Below are positions 9,747 to 19,549 of a stretch of DNA of 64,000 bases, in pieces. Both the position numbers and the translations under genes were made by a program. The stretch is from Methanobrevibacter ruminantium (GTDB lineage: Archaea; Methanobacteriota; Methanobacteria; Methanobacteriales; Methanobacteriaceae): the NCBI RefSeq assembly GCF_016294135.1, contig NZ_JAEDCO010000006.1, positions 3,712 through 67,711 of the forward strand, read 5' to 3'. Below the pieces are notes generated by a model. It did not search any database. It was given only the letters and a program-made list of their open reading frames with translations, and was not told the origin of the DNA. Position 1 is the stretch's first letter. Each line of letters starts with the position of its first letter.

Positions 9747-10964
9747 TTAAAACAATGTAGACTGTTCAAAATGAATTGTATCAAATTTATTCACTCTTTC
9801 TGGCAAATCAATGTAATTGTCTAGCTTTAACCTATTTATTTTTCCCATATCTTCCTTAGGAACATAAAGTGCAATATCTGCTGAATTGAACCTTGCACTG
9901 CTTAAAGCACCCACTATGCTTGAAATCTCGTTAAGATGGTATAGGTTTTCTCCAAAGGACACCCATGTTTTCATCTCATCAAAACTTGGATATTCAGATA
10001 TGTTTAAGATAACGTAATTTCTGTCTAAACCGAAGTCTTCACTGATTTCCTCTTCTGCCTTAGCCAGTTTTTCCTTTTCAATCTTAAATATTTGCTCAGG
10101 GTTTTCAAATCCATTTACAGGTTCTGATCTGGCTACCTTCAATAACTGTCTGTTGTCAATGCGTTCCATTATGTCTCTTGAAAATCCTTCAGAGCTTCTG
10201 CACATGCTTATCATGTCTGAATCATCGTATTTGTACATCTCATTAGGATTTACAATGTCTTGACTGATCATATGCCTTAGGCATCTTCTAAACATTGCAT
10301 TGATGATTCTTGTAGTGTGGTGCTGATAAACACTTGGATACATTAGATAACGGGCTGTAAGTGCTGCTTCTGCAGCTTGAACACCTTTGATGTCCAATAT
10401 CAATTCTCTCTTTAGCTTTAAGTTGCTTATGATACGTTCAGTATCGATTACTCCATAAGCCACCCCAGTGTAATGTGAGTCCCTAATGAGGTAATCCATA
10501 CGGTCCATATCCAATTCTCCAGAGATGATAGGGCCTAATCTGCCTTTACCGTTAATGATATCGACAATTTCTTGTGTGTTGAATTTTTCTGATAGCTTGT
10601 CTGCCAAGCTGGTTTTTGTCACTATAAAACCGGTTAACTCTTCATGAGGAACATCAAAAACAGCTTCTGAAACATGTGAGAATGGGCCATGTCCTGCATC
10701 GTGCAATAAACCAGCCATTCTAACCAATTCCTTGTCATGTTCATCCAATTCCAATTGTTCAGCAAGCTTTGATGCAAGATGCATTGTTCCAATGCAATGC
10801 TCAAAACGAGAGTGGTTAGCTCCAGGATAGATCAATGAAATGAATCCTAATTGCTTTACCCTTCTTAATCTTTGAACTTGTGGGTAGTCCAATACTTCCA
10901 CTTCAAATTCAGTTAGCGGCAAGTTTCCATGGATACTGTCTCTGATGAATTTTTGGCGTGACAT
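9747..10964 (-). CDS. HD-superfamily phosphohydrolase (dNTPase-like)
   Basis: A 405-residue protein of the dGTPase/SAMHD1-like HD superfamily. Metal ligands are visible as HSRFEHCIG (His 51, His 56), HDAGHGPFSH (His 88, Asp 89, His 92) and the later LDMDRMDYLIRDS. The family hydrolyses deoxynucleoside triphosphates or related phosphates. The exact substrate of this branch is not known to me. The C-terminal 150 residues are lineage-specific. It is transcribed divergently from the Mop genes across a 479-base AT-rich gap. Confidence 0.88.
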   Translation of the reverse strand: MSRQKFIRDSIHGNLPLTEFEVEVLDYPQVQRLRRVKQLGFISLIYPGANHSRFEHCIGTMHLASKLAEQLELDEHDKELVRMAGLLHDAGHGPFSHVSEAVFDVPHEELTGFIVTKTSLADKLSEKFNTQEIVDIINGKGRLGPIISGELDMDRMDYLIRDSHYTGVAYGVIDTERIISNLKLKRELILDIKGVQAAEAALTARYLMYPSVYQHHTTRIINAMFRRCLRHMISQDIVNPNEMYKYDDSDMISMCRSSEGFSRDIMERIDNRQLLKVARSEPVNGFENPEQIFKIEKEKLAKAEEEISEDFGLDRNYVILNISEYPSFDEMKTWVSFGENLYHLNEISSIVGALSSARFNSADIALYVPKEDMGKINRLKLDNYIDLPERVNKFDTIHFEQSTLF

Positions 10965-11443
10965 AATAACACATCTTAGAATTTTGAATTTTTAAAAATT
11001 ATAATTTTATTTCTCTATTTTTTAATTCTTTCATTTTTGATTTTCAAATCTTAAAATATTCAACAATTATCTAATCATATTTTTAAAAGACTTATTTAAT
11101 AAAGTTTTCTAATATTTAGACTAATTTAATCTTTTTATTCCCATTTTTTTGCTAGTTAAATTAAAATTTTTCAATTTCAATCAATATTTTCCTTTTTTTG
11201 AAATTTTTAATCTCATTTTAATATTGTTTTCATTGAAATAATTTTTAGTTTTCTCTTTATAATGTAATATTATTATCGATTAAAAAAATTCAGATTTCCT
11301 TTTTCGATATGTAAAAAAATCGTAATCGTAAAAAACTATTTTAATTGCTTTAATAGTAATATTTATATAGTATTAAGACAAATTACATTATATGCAATTA
11401 TCGAATTGTATAATTATTGATAAATTCATATCGAGGTATTATT
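10965..11443. other. AT-rich divergent intergenic region
   Basis: No ORF of note. It holds the divergent promoters of the HD protein and the first Mop gene. Short TCG-containing strings (around 11276-11330) and CAATTATCGAATTG (11394-11407) break the A/T monotony and could be protein-binding sites, but no consensus is recognised. Confidence 0.4.
11362..11370 (+). promoter_or_regulatory. TATA box of the Mop gene pair
   Basis: TTTATATAG stands 74 bases before the ATG at 11444 and is the best TATA match in the gap. Confidence 0.5.
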
Positions 11444-11650
11444 ATGGAAATTAGTGCAAGAAACGGATTAACCGGAAAAGTCGAAGATGTAAAATTAGGT
11501 GAAGTCATGGCAAGTATTAAAATTGAAATAACCGAACCTGGTGTCATCACTGCAGTTATTACCAGAGAATCTGCAGAAGAATTAGACTTAAAAGAAGGAG
11601 ACGAAGTAAAAGCTATTATCAAATCTACTGAAGTAATGGTAGCTAAATAA
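11444..11650 (+). CDS. Molybdopterin-binding (Mop/TOBE) protein 1
   Basis: The 68-residue protein is a single Mop domain: SARNGLTGKV at the start, VITAVITRESAEEL in the middle and AIIKSTEVMVAK at the end. Such molbindins store or buffer molybdate or tungstate as oligomers. ATG 11444 is chosen over an upstream in-frame start because GAGGT lies 6 bases before it and the paralogue begins with the same MEISARNG. A second copy follows after 55 bases. Confidence 0.92.
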   Translation: MEISARNGLTGKVEDVKLGEVMASIKIEITEPGVITAVITRESAEELDLKEGDEVKAIIKSTEVMVAK

Positions 11651-11705
11651 GTTTAATAGTTTTAAAAATTAGAAAATTAATAATTTTATTTTTATTGGTG
11701 ATAAA

Positions 11706-11912
11706 ATGGAAATTAGTGCAAGAAACGGTATTAAAGGAACTGTTGAAAGTTTAAAATTAGGTGCTGTAATGGCAAGCATTAAAATTAAAGTAGAAGATCC
11801 AGCTTTACTCACTGCAGCAATTACCAGAGAATCTGCAGAAGAATTAGAATTAGCTATTGGTAATGAAGTAAAAGCTATTATTAAATCTACCGAAGTAATG
11901 GTAGCTAAATAG
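11706..11912 (+). CDS. Molybdopterin-binding (Mop/TOBE) protein 2
   Basis: Tandem paralogue of the preceding gene, same length (68 residues). The ends are identical (MEISARNG and KAIIKSTEVMVAK) and differences are concentrated in the central oxyanion-binding stretch (KIKVEDPALL against KIEITEPGVI). The ribosome-binding site is GGTGAT. The pair probably forms one transcript from 11362 and arose by local duplication. The two copies might differ in affinity for molybdate and tungstate, which is inference. Confidence 0.92.
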   Translation: MEISARNGIKGTVESLKLGAVMASIKIKVEDPALLTAAITRESAEELELAIGNEVKAIIKSTEVMVAK

Positions 11913-12043
11913 ATTTATTCTATTTACTTACTTTTAACTTTAATTTTAATAAAGTTTAGAAATTTATAATTAATAGTATTATTTAAATAGTATTTAGATA
12001 TTTTAATGGTCTGTTCTGTTAAAATAAGTTTTTAGGTAATTTT

Positions 12044-12072
12044 ATAGATTTTGTAAAATCTATCTCTTTTTA
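12044..12072 (+). terminator. Terminator after the Mop pair
   Basis: ATAGATTTT (12044-12052) pairs with AAAATCTAT (12055-12063) and is followed by CTCTTTTT. It lies in the convergent gap before moaE. Confidence 0.55.
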
Positions 12073-12181
12073 ATCTTTTAAATATTTTAAAAAAAGCTTT
12101 TTTTTTTTTAATGATTAATAATATTTTTTCGCATTGAAATAATTAATAAGTTTATTTAATAAAATAGTAATGGGGGAAGAA

Positions 12182-12619
12182 TTATCCTCCTGCCATTATA
12201 ACTTTAGTTCCTTGATTGGAAAGCTCTTCTTTTTTAAAGTCAATTTCATGTTTAACTCTTTCAATAACTTCTGTGAGAGCTTCTAAGGTTTCGCCTCTAT
12301 GAGGTCCGAGAACAACTACAAGGAATAATTGATCTCCTGTGTAGAACTCTCCAATATAATGGATAACGCTTATTTCAAATACTCCATGTTTCACTTTAGC
12401 TGTTTCTACAATGGATTCGATATCTGCTAATCCCTTTTCCTTATCTGGGAGAGTTAATGTAAGTTTATCTACAGTCTTGTTTTCTTCTGTTCCTCTTACG
12501 ATTCCTTCAAAACTGTAAATTGCTCCAGCTTCATCAACTCTTTGTGATTTTTTAATGTCTTCAATTAAGTCTCCAATAGTGAAGTATTCTTCGTCTTTCT
12601 CTACAATTTTTATTACCAT
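12182..12619 (-). CDS. moaE: Molybdopterin synthase catalytic subunit
   Basis: MoaE transfers sulfur from MoaD thiocarboxylate to precursor Z to make molybdopterin. The 145-residue protein has GAIYSFEGIVR, HYIGEFYTGDQLFLVVVLGPHRGETLEAL and a C-terminal FKKEE segment. The FKKEE lysines match the catalytic lysine region. AGGATGAT precedes the ATG. It sits between the Mop genes and nadM. Confidence 0.93.
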   Translation of the reverse strand: MVIKIVEKDEEYFTIGDLIEDIKKSQRVDEAGAIYSFEGIVRGTEENKTVDKLTLTLPDKEKGLADIESIVETAKVKHGVFEISVIHYIGEFYTGDQLFLVVVLGPHRGETLEALTEVIERVKHEIDFKKEELSNQGTKVIMAGG

Positions 12620-12767
12620 TTTATCATCCTAATAAATAATGAATAAAAAATTTAAGTTTGATACTTAAAGTTAATTTGTCTTATTCCATTAATATATTTA
12701 ATTTTTTTATTAATAAATATAACTATTGTTATATAATTTTTCTAAAAAAATAGAAAATGAATAAGGA

Positions 12768-13643
<876 letters not shown>

Positions 13644-14765
13644 ATGTACGATAGAATTAATGTGGCATCCAAAACTAAGAAGATTTTAGATAGCGCTTTT
13701 GATGAGCCTATCTCAGTTGAAGATGGGAATTACTTAATGAACCTAAAGGGTTCAGAAATTTATCCGCTTTTGGCTACTGCAGATGCGGTACGTGAAGAGA
13801 TTGTTGGTGATAAGGTCACTTTCATCAATAACTGCAACATCAACTTCACAAACATCTGTCATGTACGTTGTGGATTTTGTGCTTTCGGTAAGGATCCGGA
13901 TGATCCTGAAGCTTATTTATTAGATGATGAAGGCATATTGAATAAGGCTGAAGGCAGTTACCGTGATGGGGCACGCGAATTCACATTGATGGGCGGAGTC
14001 CTTGAAGATGCAACAATAGAATATTATGAGCATCTTTTGAAATTGCTCAAGTCACATTACCCTAAAGTGGAAATCCATGGATTTTCACCAACCATGATTA
14101 GAGATGCTGCACTAAACAGTGAAATACCTGTAGATGAAGCGTTTAAAATATTGAAAAAGGCAGGTTTAGACACTTTACCTGGAACTGCTGCTGAGATATT
14201 GGCAGATCGTTCAAGAGAAATAATATGCCCTAAAAAGGTATCAACTCAAGAATGGATTGATGTAGTGAAGATAGCTCAGAAAGTTGGAATAACCGGTTCT
14301 GCTACCATGATGTATGGTCATGTGGAAACCATTGAAGAGAGAGTTGAACACTTAGATATTCTTAGACAAATCCAACTTGATACTGGAGGATTCAATGAAT
14401 TCATTCCAATGACATTCATGCATGAATACTCCCCGATTTTCCTTGAAGGACAAAGGGATTTGGGAGCTACAGGTACTCAAGATTTAAAGCTTTATGCTGT
14501 TGCTAGATTAATGTTTAGAGACATCATTCCTAATATTCAAGTCTCTTGGGTAAAAATGGGCTTTAGATTTGCTCAAGTTTCACTTTTAGCAGGTGCTAAT
14601 GACTTAGGGGGCACTTTGGGTGGAGATGAATTGTCTGCAGCTTCTGGAGCTCCAGATGGTGTTAATGCAAGCATTAGAGACCTAACTAAATTAGTCAATG
14701 ACTTGGGAAGAGTTCCAATAGAAAGAAACTCCACTTATACTGAATTCTATCCAATTGAATTCTAA
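13644..14765 (+). CDS. cofH: F420 precursor FO synthase subunit CofH
   Basis: CofH is a radical-SAM enzyme that joins tyrosine-derived hydroxybenzyl to the ribityl-diaminouracil. The product is converted by CofG to FO, the chromophore of coenzyme F420. The 373-residue protein has the CxxxCxxC cluster motif as CHVRCGFC with cysteines at about 72, 76 and 79. The later blocks EIHGFSPTM, LPGTAAEIL and TLGGDELSAASGA match CofH rather than CofG. No cofG is nearby. Confidence 0.93.
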   Translation: MYDRINVASKTKKILDSAFDEPISVEDGNYLMNLKGSEIYPLLATADAVREEIVGDKVTFINNCNINFTNICHVRCGFCAFGKDPDDPEAYLLDDEGILNKAEGSYRDGAREFTLMGGVLEDATIEYYEHLLKLLKSHYPKVEIHGFSPTMIRDAALNSEIPVDEAFKILKKAGLDTLPGTAAEILADRSREIICPKKVSTQEWIDVVKIAQKVGITGSATMMYGHVETIEERVEHLDILRQIQLDTGGFNEFIPMTFMHEYSPIFLEGQRDLGATGTQDLKLYAVARLMFRDIIPNIQVSWVKMGFRFAQVSLLAGANDLGGTLGGDELSAASGAPDGVNASIRDLTKLVNDLGRVPIERNSTYTEFYPIEF

Positions 14766-14871
14766 ATTACTTTTTTCTATTTTTTTAATCTAATTTAATA
14801 GGATGAAAGGATATCTAAGGCAAATCAAACTGTTAACTTTTTGTAAAATTCGACTATCGTGAAACTACAGT
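14766..14871. other. Start of the 650-base gap after cofH
   Basis: Less A/T-rich than neighbouring spacers. No terminator hairpin is clear after cofH. A 19-codon plus-strand ORF from 14804 lacks a ribosome-binding site and is not called. The gap continues to 15416 with the small ORF and hairpins listed next. Confidence 0.3.
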
Positions 14872-14946
14872 TCATTCAATGAAAATTAGGATCCTTTGAA
14901 TTATGAAAAGGATAACAAGTAAAACTTGTCTCAAAGTCATGACCAT
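14872..14946 (-). CDS. Very small hydrophobic peptide ORF (24 residues)
   Basis: This ORF is far below normal calling limits but has one of the best ribosome-binding sites in the window: AGGAGGTGA at 14951-14959 (minus strand), with a 4-base gap to the ATG. The peptide starts MVMTLRQ, continues as a run of V, L, I and F with single Arg residues, and ends in a glutamate. It could form one membrane helix. The length and composition resemble small membrane peptides or type I toxin peptides, but no homologue is known to me. It is isolated between cofH (opposite strand) and the DUF447 gene. Confidence 0.5.
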   Translation of the reverse strand: MVMTLRQVLLVILFIIQRILIFIE

Positions 14947-15072
14947 ACTTTCACCTCCTTTCATTGAAAAGATTGTGATTTTTTAAGATATCGAAACCTT
15001 AATAATTAGTTTAAATTTATTATTTATATGTTTAACTAATTTTATGGCTTTTAATTTCAGTTTAATTGTCAT

Positions 15073-15128
15073 ATTGCATTTATTTCGTAAAAAATAGTCT
15101 TTTTAAGAAATTTATTTTAAAATGCAAT
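15073..15128. repeat. Inverted repeat in cofH/DUF447 gap
   Basis: ATTGCATTT (15073-15081) and AAATGCAAT (15120-15128) are perfect 9-bp inverted arms around a 38-base A/T-rich loop. Confidence 0.4.
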
Positions 15129-15220
15129 AAAATAAGATTTGATAAATTATCGAATTATAAGAATAGGATAGAAAAATTAATTGAAAATAGTTTTCAAAAA
15201 AATTAAAAATAGTATATCAA

Positions 15221-15259
15221 ATGTTAACGGAATCCAAAGAAATTTGGATTCATTAACAT
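15221..15259 (-). ncRNA. Hairpin with GNRA-type loop, possible small RNA or leader
   Basis: ATGTTAA (15221-15227) pairs with TTAACAT (15253-15259). GAATCCAAA (15230-15238) pairs with TTTGGATTC (15243-15251), giving 16 base pairs with a small internal loop. On the plus strand the loop reads GAAA, a GNRA tetraloop. On the minus strand a TATA-like TTTATATAAA (about 15285-15294) lies upstream and a T-rich tract follows the hairpin. This would suit a short terminated transcript or an attenuator ahead of the 24-residue ORF. The strand is uncertain. Confidence 0.35.
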
Positions 15260-15416
15260 CTCCTTCTTTTCAACAAAATGGAGTTTATATAAAGGTGTAA
15301 ACCCTTAAATTATTTTAAGATTTATATTATTTAAATCTTATCAATTATGAAAGAATTAAGTTTATTTTACAGTAAATATTGCTTTCATTTCGTTATTTTT
15401 CAATTTTTAAATTAAA

Positions 15417-16055
15417 TTATAACTCAACTCCTTTTTCAATTATCCTTTCCTTCAAGTCTTTCATTGCCTCTTTAACTTCATCCTCTGCAACTACATCAAT
15501 TAGTCTCTCGTTTTCCTTGAATTTCTTGATATATTCATCCTTTTTCTCATCATCGATTATATCAATTCTTGAATAGTCTACAAGAGATTCCAAAAATGCG
15601 AATATTCCTCTGTTTAGAGCTTTTGTTCCAGGCTTATTGATTATGATCTTTATGGATTCTGCATTGACGATGCTGAATTTAGCTCCATCATTCACATGGT
15701 CCTTTCCTATTTCCTTATCTTCAATTGATTTTACAAGTGCAATGAAGTAAGCGTCAGCATTTTTCATATATACTATGTCATCATCCTTAACAAACTCTTT
15801 AGGCTCTAGATTGCCATATAATGAACGTGCAAATACACTTGGATCACTTGTAATGTTTACAACAAAAATTCCGGTTTCCTTAATGTTTTCCAATGTTTTG
15901 CTTCCTTCAAATATTCTCCCAAGAACTGCATAGTCATCTACACATTTGAGTCCTATTGGAGCTGCATCCATTTCACCTGCCTTGTTCATGGTGGTGTAGA
16001 TTGTTTCATATTTTCCTCCAGCCTTGATTCCAATGCTTTCTAAACTAAATGACAT
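15417..16055 (-). CDS. DUF447 family protein
   Basis: Begins MSFSLESIGIKAGGKYETIYTT and contains the APIGL and FARSLYGN segments seen in DUF447 proteins, which have a flavin-reductase-like split barrel. The function is unknown. The frame extends 10 codons further, but ATG 16055 is preceded by AGGAG with normal spacing and is preferred (212 residues). It is divergent from atwA. Confidence 0.82.
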   Translation of the reverse strand: MSFSLESIGIKAGGKYETIYTTMNKAGEMDAAPIGLKCVDDYAVLGRIFEGSKTLENIKETGIFVVNITSDPSVFARSLYGNLEPKEFVKDDDIVYMKNADAYFIALVKSIEDKEIGKDHVNDGAKFSIVNAESIKIIINKPGTKALNRGIFAFLESLVDYSRIDIIDDEKKDEYIKKFKENERLIDVVAEDEVKEAMKDLKERIIEKGVEL

Positions 16056-16292
16056 TATTAATCTCCTGTTTGTTAAATTAAACAAATTTATTTCTGTTTA
16101 AAATATTTATGAATATTTTATTCATCTTAATTCTTATATTTAATTATTAAATGATTAATGAAAAGGTTTTAAATATAGGTAATTTAATATTATATAATGT
16201 ATAAATATTTTAATAATATTTAAAATTAAACAAATTATTAATTTAATTATTCTAATTAATAAGAATCGTTTAAAAATTCAAATTGTGGTATA

Positions 16293-18002
16293 ATGATAAG
16301 TATTAAAAACCTTTCTAAATCATATAAATTAGAGAATGGGGAAGAAGTGAAAGCCCTAAATAACATTAATCTTGAAGTTAAAGAAGGAGAAATCGTAGGT
16401 ATTTTAGGAACAAGCGGTTCCGGTAAAACAACCCTTTTAAGAATATTAAGAGGGGTGGAAAAATTTGATGAAGGTGAAGTTAGAGTAGAAAGATACACCT
16501 TAAAGCCGGATTCAACTCAATTTTATTTCAATCAAGTGAAAAAGGAAACTGCAATTCACTTGCAAAGGTCTTTTGGTATTTGGCCTGAAACCGTACTTGA
16601 CAATGTAGTAAGAAAGCTATATGGTGCAAAATACGGTGATGAGGCAGGAACCGACTTTGAATTGGCTCATGACCAATTCGATAAGGAAGCTTATGAGCTA
16701 TTGGAGCTTGTAGGCCTTAAGGAAAAGTCCGGTCACTTGGCTTCCGTATTAAGCGGTGGTGAAAAGCAAAGACTTATCATGGCAAGACAGCTTGCTAAAA
16801 AGCCTAAAGTAATGCTTCTTGACGAGCCTGCTACAATGGCATGTCCTAAAACCAAACAGGAAATCTTGGATGCTGTTAAAAAGATCAATGAAGAGTTAAA
16901 CATCACTATTGTTTTAGTATCCCACTTACCTGAGGTTCATAAGTTCTTGGCTGAAAGGGTAATCCTTTTGGAAGATGGTGAAATAGCTAAAGATGGAGAT
17001 GTTGATGAGATTATCGATGAGTTCCTATCTGACATTGAAGACCCTGTTGACATTGAGCTTGAATCCACAGATGAAACCTTGATTAAAGCATGCGATTTGG
17101 ATAAAAGGTTCTATTTGCTTAAAGGTAAAGATGTTTTGCACATGAAGGACATCAGCTTTGAAGTAAAGAGAGGAGATATCCTATCTTTAGTAGGTCCAAG
17201 TGGAGCAGGTAAGACAATTCTTCTTCGTATGTTAGGGGGTATGGATGTGCCTGACAACGGTGATGTATTGTTCAAGCTTGACAAGGACGGAGAAACCAAA
17301 TGGGTAGACATCAGAAAAGCAAGCCTTGACAGGATGGAAGTTAGAAGAAACATAGGTTTCATGCATCAGGAATTTGCATTAGTCTATTGGGCTACCGTTC
17401 AAAGCCAATTGGCTAAGAAACTTGGATACAAAAGATTTGATATGGTTCAGGAAGCAAAAGAAAGAGCTAAGGAAGAAGGCTTGCCTGACATCTTGCTTGA
17501 TGCATTGTATCAATTAACTGACCTTCCAGAAAGGGAAGCTAAAGCTCGTCTTGAGCAAGTTGGACTTGAACCAAGTATTTTAGATGAATTGTTCCCTAAA
17601 TTCCCTGAAGCAGAAATTGCAGAGCAAGTTGCAGACTTATTCGAAGCGCTTGACTTGCCTTTAGACATTTTAGGAAGAAGATCATTTGAATTATCAGGTG
17701 GTCAAAAGGTAAGGGCTATGCTTGCACTTGTGCTCGTATCCAAACCGGATATCCTATTGCTTGACGAACCGTTTGGAGACTTGGATCCAAAAACCTTGAG
17801 GACAGTAACCAACTCTCTTAAGAGAATCTGCAAGGAATTCGGAACTACCATTGTAATGGTTTCACACAATACAGACTTCATTAGGGAATTAAGTAACAGG
17901 GCTATCTTCATTGACCAAGGTCTTCTCAAGGATGACACTAAAGATGTTGATAGGTTAGTCGATGACTTCATTGGATTCTGTAAAGCTGATTACTTGATGT
18001 AA
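16293..18002 (+). CDS. atwA: Methyl-coenzyme M reductase activation protein A2 (twin ABC ATPase)
   Basis: AtwA is the ATP-binding component A2 needed for reductive activation of methyl-CoM reductase at nickel F430. The 569-residue protein has two ABC cassettes. The first has Walker A at 39-47, signature LSGGE at 153-157 and Walker B at 173-179. The second has Walker A GPSGAGKT at 301-308, LSGGQ at 467-471 and LLLDEP at 488-493. About 100 residues are inserted before the second signature. There is no membrane segment, so it is a soluble ATPase and not a transporter. An ABC-F factor is the main alternative, but the inserts and the segment HLQRSFGIWPET fit A2. Confidence 0.85.
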   Translation: MISIKNLSKSYKLENGEEVKALNNINLEVKEGEIVGILGTSGSGKTTLLRILRGVEKFDEGEVRVERYTLKPDSTQFYFNQVKKETAIHLQRSFGIWPETVLDNVVRKLYGAKYGDEAGTDFELAHDQFDKEAYELLELVGLKEKSGHLASVLSGGEKQRLIMARQLAKKPKVMLLDEPATMACPKTKQEILDAVKKINEELNITIVLVSHLPEVHKFLAERVILLEDGEIAKDGDVDEIIDEFLSDIEDPVDIELESTDETLIKACDLDKRFYLLKGKDVLHMKDISFEVKRGDILSLVGPSGAGKTILLRMLGGMDVPDNGDVLFKLDKDGETKWVDIRKASLDRMEVRRNIGFMHQEFALVYWATVQSQLAKKLGYKRFDMVQEAKERAKEEGLPDILLDALYQLTDLPEREAKARLEQVGLEPSILDELFPKFPEAEIAEQVADLFEALDLPLDILGRRSFELSGGQKVRAMLALVLVSKPDILLLDEPFGDLDPKTLRTVTNSLKRICKEFGTTIVMVSHNTDFIRELSNRAIFIDQGLLKDDTKDVDRLVDDFIGFCKADYLM

Positions 18003-18084
18003 TCAGTTAAATTTTTATTTTTTATTTTTAATTTTTTAGATTATTTTTTCAATCAATAATTTTTATTCTTTTTAAGATGATAGT

Positions 18085-18495
18085 ATGTTTAAGAATATTT
18101 TAGTTGCTAGCGATGGTTCCAAATGTGGAGACAAGGCAGTGGATTTAGCTATTGATTTAGCAAGCAAATACGGTGCAAAGATCTCTGCTTTATATGTTAT
18201 GGATTTTGCTCTTGACTTTTCATATGATGACTTGGATGATGCTGGTGGAGCAGTCTTGGATGAGATTACAGCAAAAGGGAAGGAAAAGGATGTTGTTGTA
18301 GTGGAGCATATCATCACTGCAGATCCTATTCATGATATGGCAACAATGATTAGAAAGATAAATCCTGACATTGCTGTCTTTGGAGCTTTTGGAAAGTCTA
18401 TGGAAACGCAAGAGAATATTGATTATTCTAAAATTGGCAGTGTAGCTGAAAATGCCTTAAAAGTCTCTAAAGTTCCTGTAATTTTAGTTAAATAA
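18085..18495 (+). CDS. Universal stress protein, UspA family
   Basis: The 136-residue protein is a single Usp domain. It starts with the MFKNILVASDGS strand, and the C-terminal GSVAENALKVSKVPVILVK block is the usual nucleotide-binding end. The central G-2x-G loop is altered to GAFGKS, so ATP binding is likely but not certain. It lies 82 bases after atwA and may share its transcript. Confidence 0.9.
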   Translation: MFKNILVASDGSKCGDKAVDLAIDLASKYGAKISALYVMDFALDFSYDDLDDAGGAVLDEITAKGKEKDVVVVEHIITADPIHDMATMIRKINPDIAVFGAFGKSMETQENIDYSKIGSVAENALKVSKVPVILVK

Positions 18496-18544
18496 TTATT
18501 GCTTTTTGCTGTTTTTTAAAATAAGTTGTAATAAAATAAAACAA

Positions 18545-18554
18545 TTTATATATT
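18545..18554 (+). promoter_or_regulatory. TATA box of rubredoxin genes
   Basis: TTTATATATT lies 45 bases before the first rubredoxin start, with GGAGG between (18587-18591). Confidence 0.55.
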
Positions 18555-18599
18555 ATTAGAATTAAATATATTATTAATTAGTTATTGGAGGTTAACACT

Positions 18600-18758
18600 A
18601 TGGCTGAATACAAATGTACTATTTGCGGATACGTATATGACACTGAAAAAGGCGAATCTAGAAAAGATGTTGCTGCAGGAACTGCTTGGGAAGACGTAGC
18701 TGATGATTTCAGATGCCCTTTATGTGGTGCAGTTAAAAACATGTTTAAAGCATTATAA
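18600..18758 (+). CDS. Rubredoxin 1
   Basis: A 52-residue protein with the two iron-binding pairs CTICG near residue 6 and CPLCG near residue 39, giving one Fe(Cys)4 site. Rubredoxins carry electrons to oxygen- and peroxide-reducing enzymes in anaerobes. The spacing between the pairs is a few residues shorter than usual and the loop is basic (ESRKDVAAG). A GGAGG ribosome-binding site precedes it. A second rubredoxin follows after 54 bases. Confidence 0.95.
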   Translation: MAEYKCTICGYVYDTEKGESRKDVAAGTAWEDVADDFRCPLCGAVKNMFKAL

Positions 18759-18812
18759 TTGATTTAAACTTTATGATACTACTTTCTTAAAATTTAATCG
18801 AAGGTGAATAAA

Positions 18813-18968
18813 ATGGTATTTGTATGTGATATTTGCGGATACGAATATAATCCTGATGCTGGTGACCCAGATAATGGCGTTGAACCAGGCACTGCTTTTG
18901 CAGACTTACCGGATGATTGGGTTTGCCCATTATGCGGTGCAGAAAAAGGAGATTTCGTAGAAGAATAA
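18813..18968 (+). CDS. Rubredoxin 2
   Basis: A 51-residue canonical rubredoxin: [28 protein letters not shown] and an acidic tail GDFVEE. The ribosome-binding site is AAGGTGAAT. It is closer to the classical rubredoxin consensus than the preceding copy and much more acidic, so the two may serve different partners. The ferritin gene follows after 83 bases, making an iron and oxidative-stress cluster. Confidence 0.96.
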   Translation: MVFVCDICGYEYNPDAGDPDNGVEPGTAFADLPDDWVCPLCGAEKGDFVEE

Positions 18969-19051
18969 ATAAATTTTTAAATCATGATTATTAAATTATC
19001 ATTTCAATTTTAATTTAATAAATTTTTATTTTTTTAATTTTAGGTGTTATT

Positions 19052-19549
19052 ATGGTAAATGAAAAAATGGAAGCAGCATTAAATGCTCAATTAAACGCAG
19101 AAGTATATTCTGGATACTTATACTTATCTATGGCAGCTTACTTTGAAGACATCGACTTAGCAGGATTTGCTAACTGGATGAGAGTACAAGCTGCAGAAGA
19201 ATTAGAACATGGTATGAAATTCTATGATTACATCATTAGAAGAGGGGCAAGCGTAACCCTTACTGCAATTGAAGCTCCACAAACTGAATGGGACTCTCCA
19301 CTTGCAGCATTTGAACATGTTTTATCCCACGAACAAATGGTTACTGGCTTAATCAATGATTTAGTTGACTTAGCTATTGAAGAAAAAGACCATGCAACCA
19401 ACAACTTCTTGCAATGGTTCGTAGAAGAGCAAGTTGAAGAAGAAGAAAACGCTATGGAAAACTTAGCAAAACTCAAATTAGCTGGCGACGACAACTCTTT
19501 ATTATACAAACTTAACGAAGAGTTCGCAGGTCGTGGCGGTGAAGAATAG
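19052..19549 (+). CDS. ftnA: Non-haem ferritin
   Basis: Oxidises and stores iron in a 24-subunit shell. The 165-residue protein keeps the ferroxidase residues at the E. coli FtnA positions: Glu17, Glu50, His53, Glu94 and Gln127, with Glu126, Glu129 and Glu130 nearby. It follows two rubredoxins, fitting oxygen and peroxide defence. The stop codon lies inside the terminator hairpin. Confidence 0.95.
   Translation: MVNEKMEAALNAQLNAEVYSGYLYLSMAAYFEDIDLAGFANWMRVQAAEELEHGMKFYDYIIRRGASVTLTAIEAPQTEWDSPLAAFEHVLSHEQMVTGLINDLVDLAIEEKDHATNNFLQWFVEEQVEEEENAMENLAKLKLAGDDNSLLYKLNEEFAGRGGEE

Noticed and set aside
14804..14863. Plus-strand 19-codon ORF after cofH
   Set aside because: No ribosome-binding site, no distinctive composition.
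16293..18002. Reading the twin-ABC protein as a transporter
   Set aside because: No membrane segments and no permease neighbour; inserts and methanogen context fit MCR component A2.
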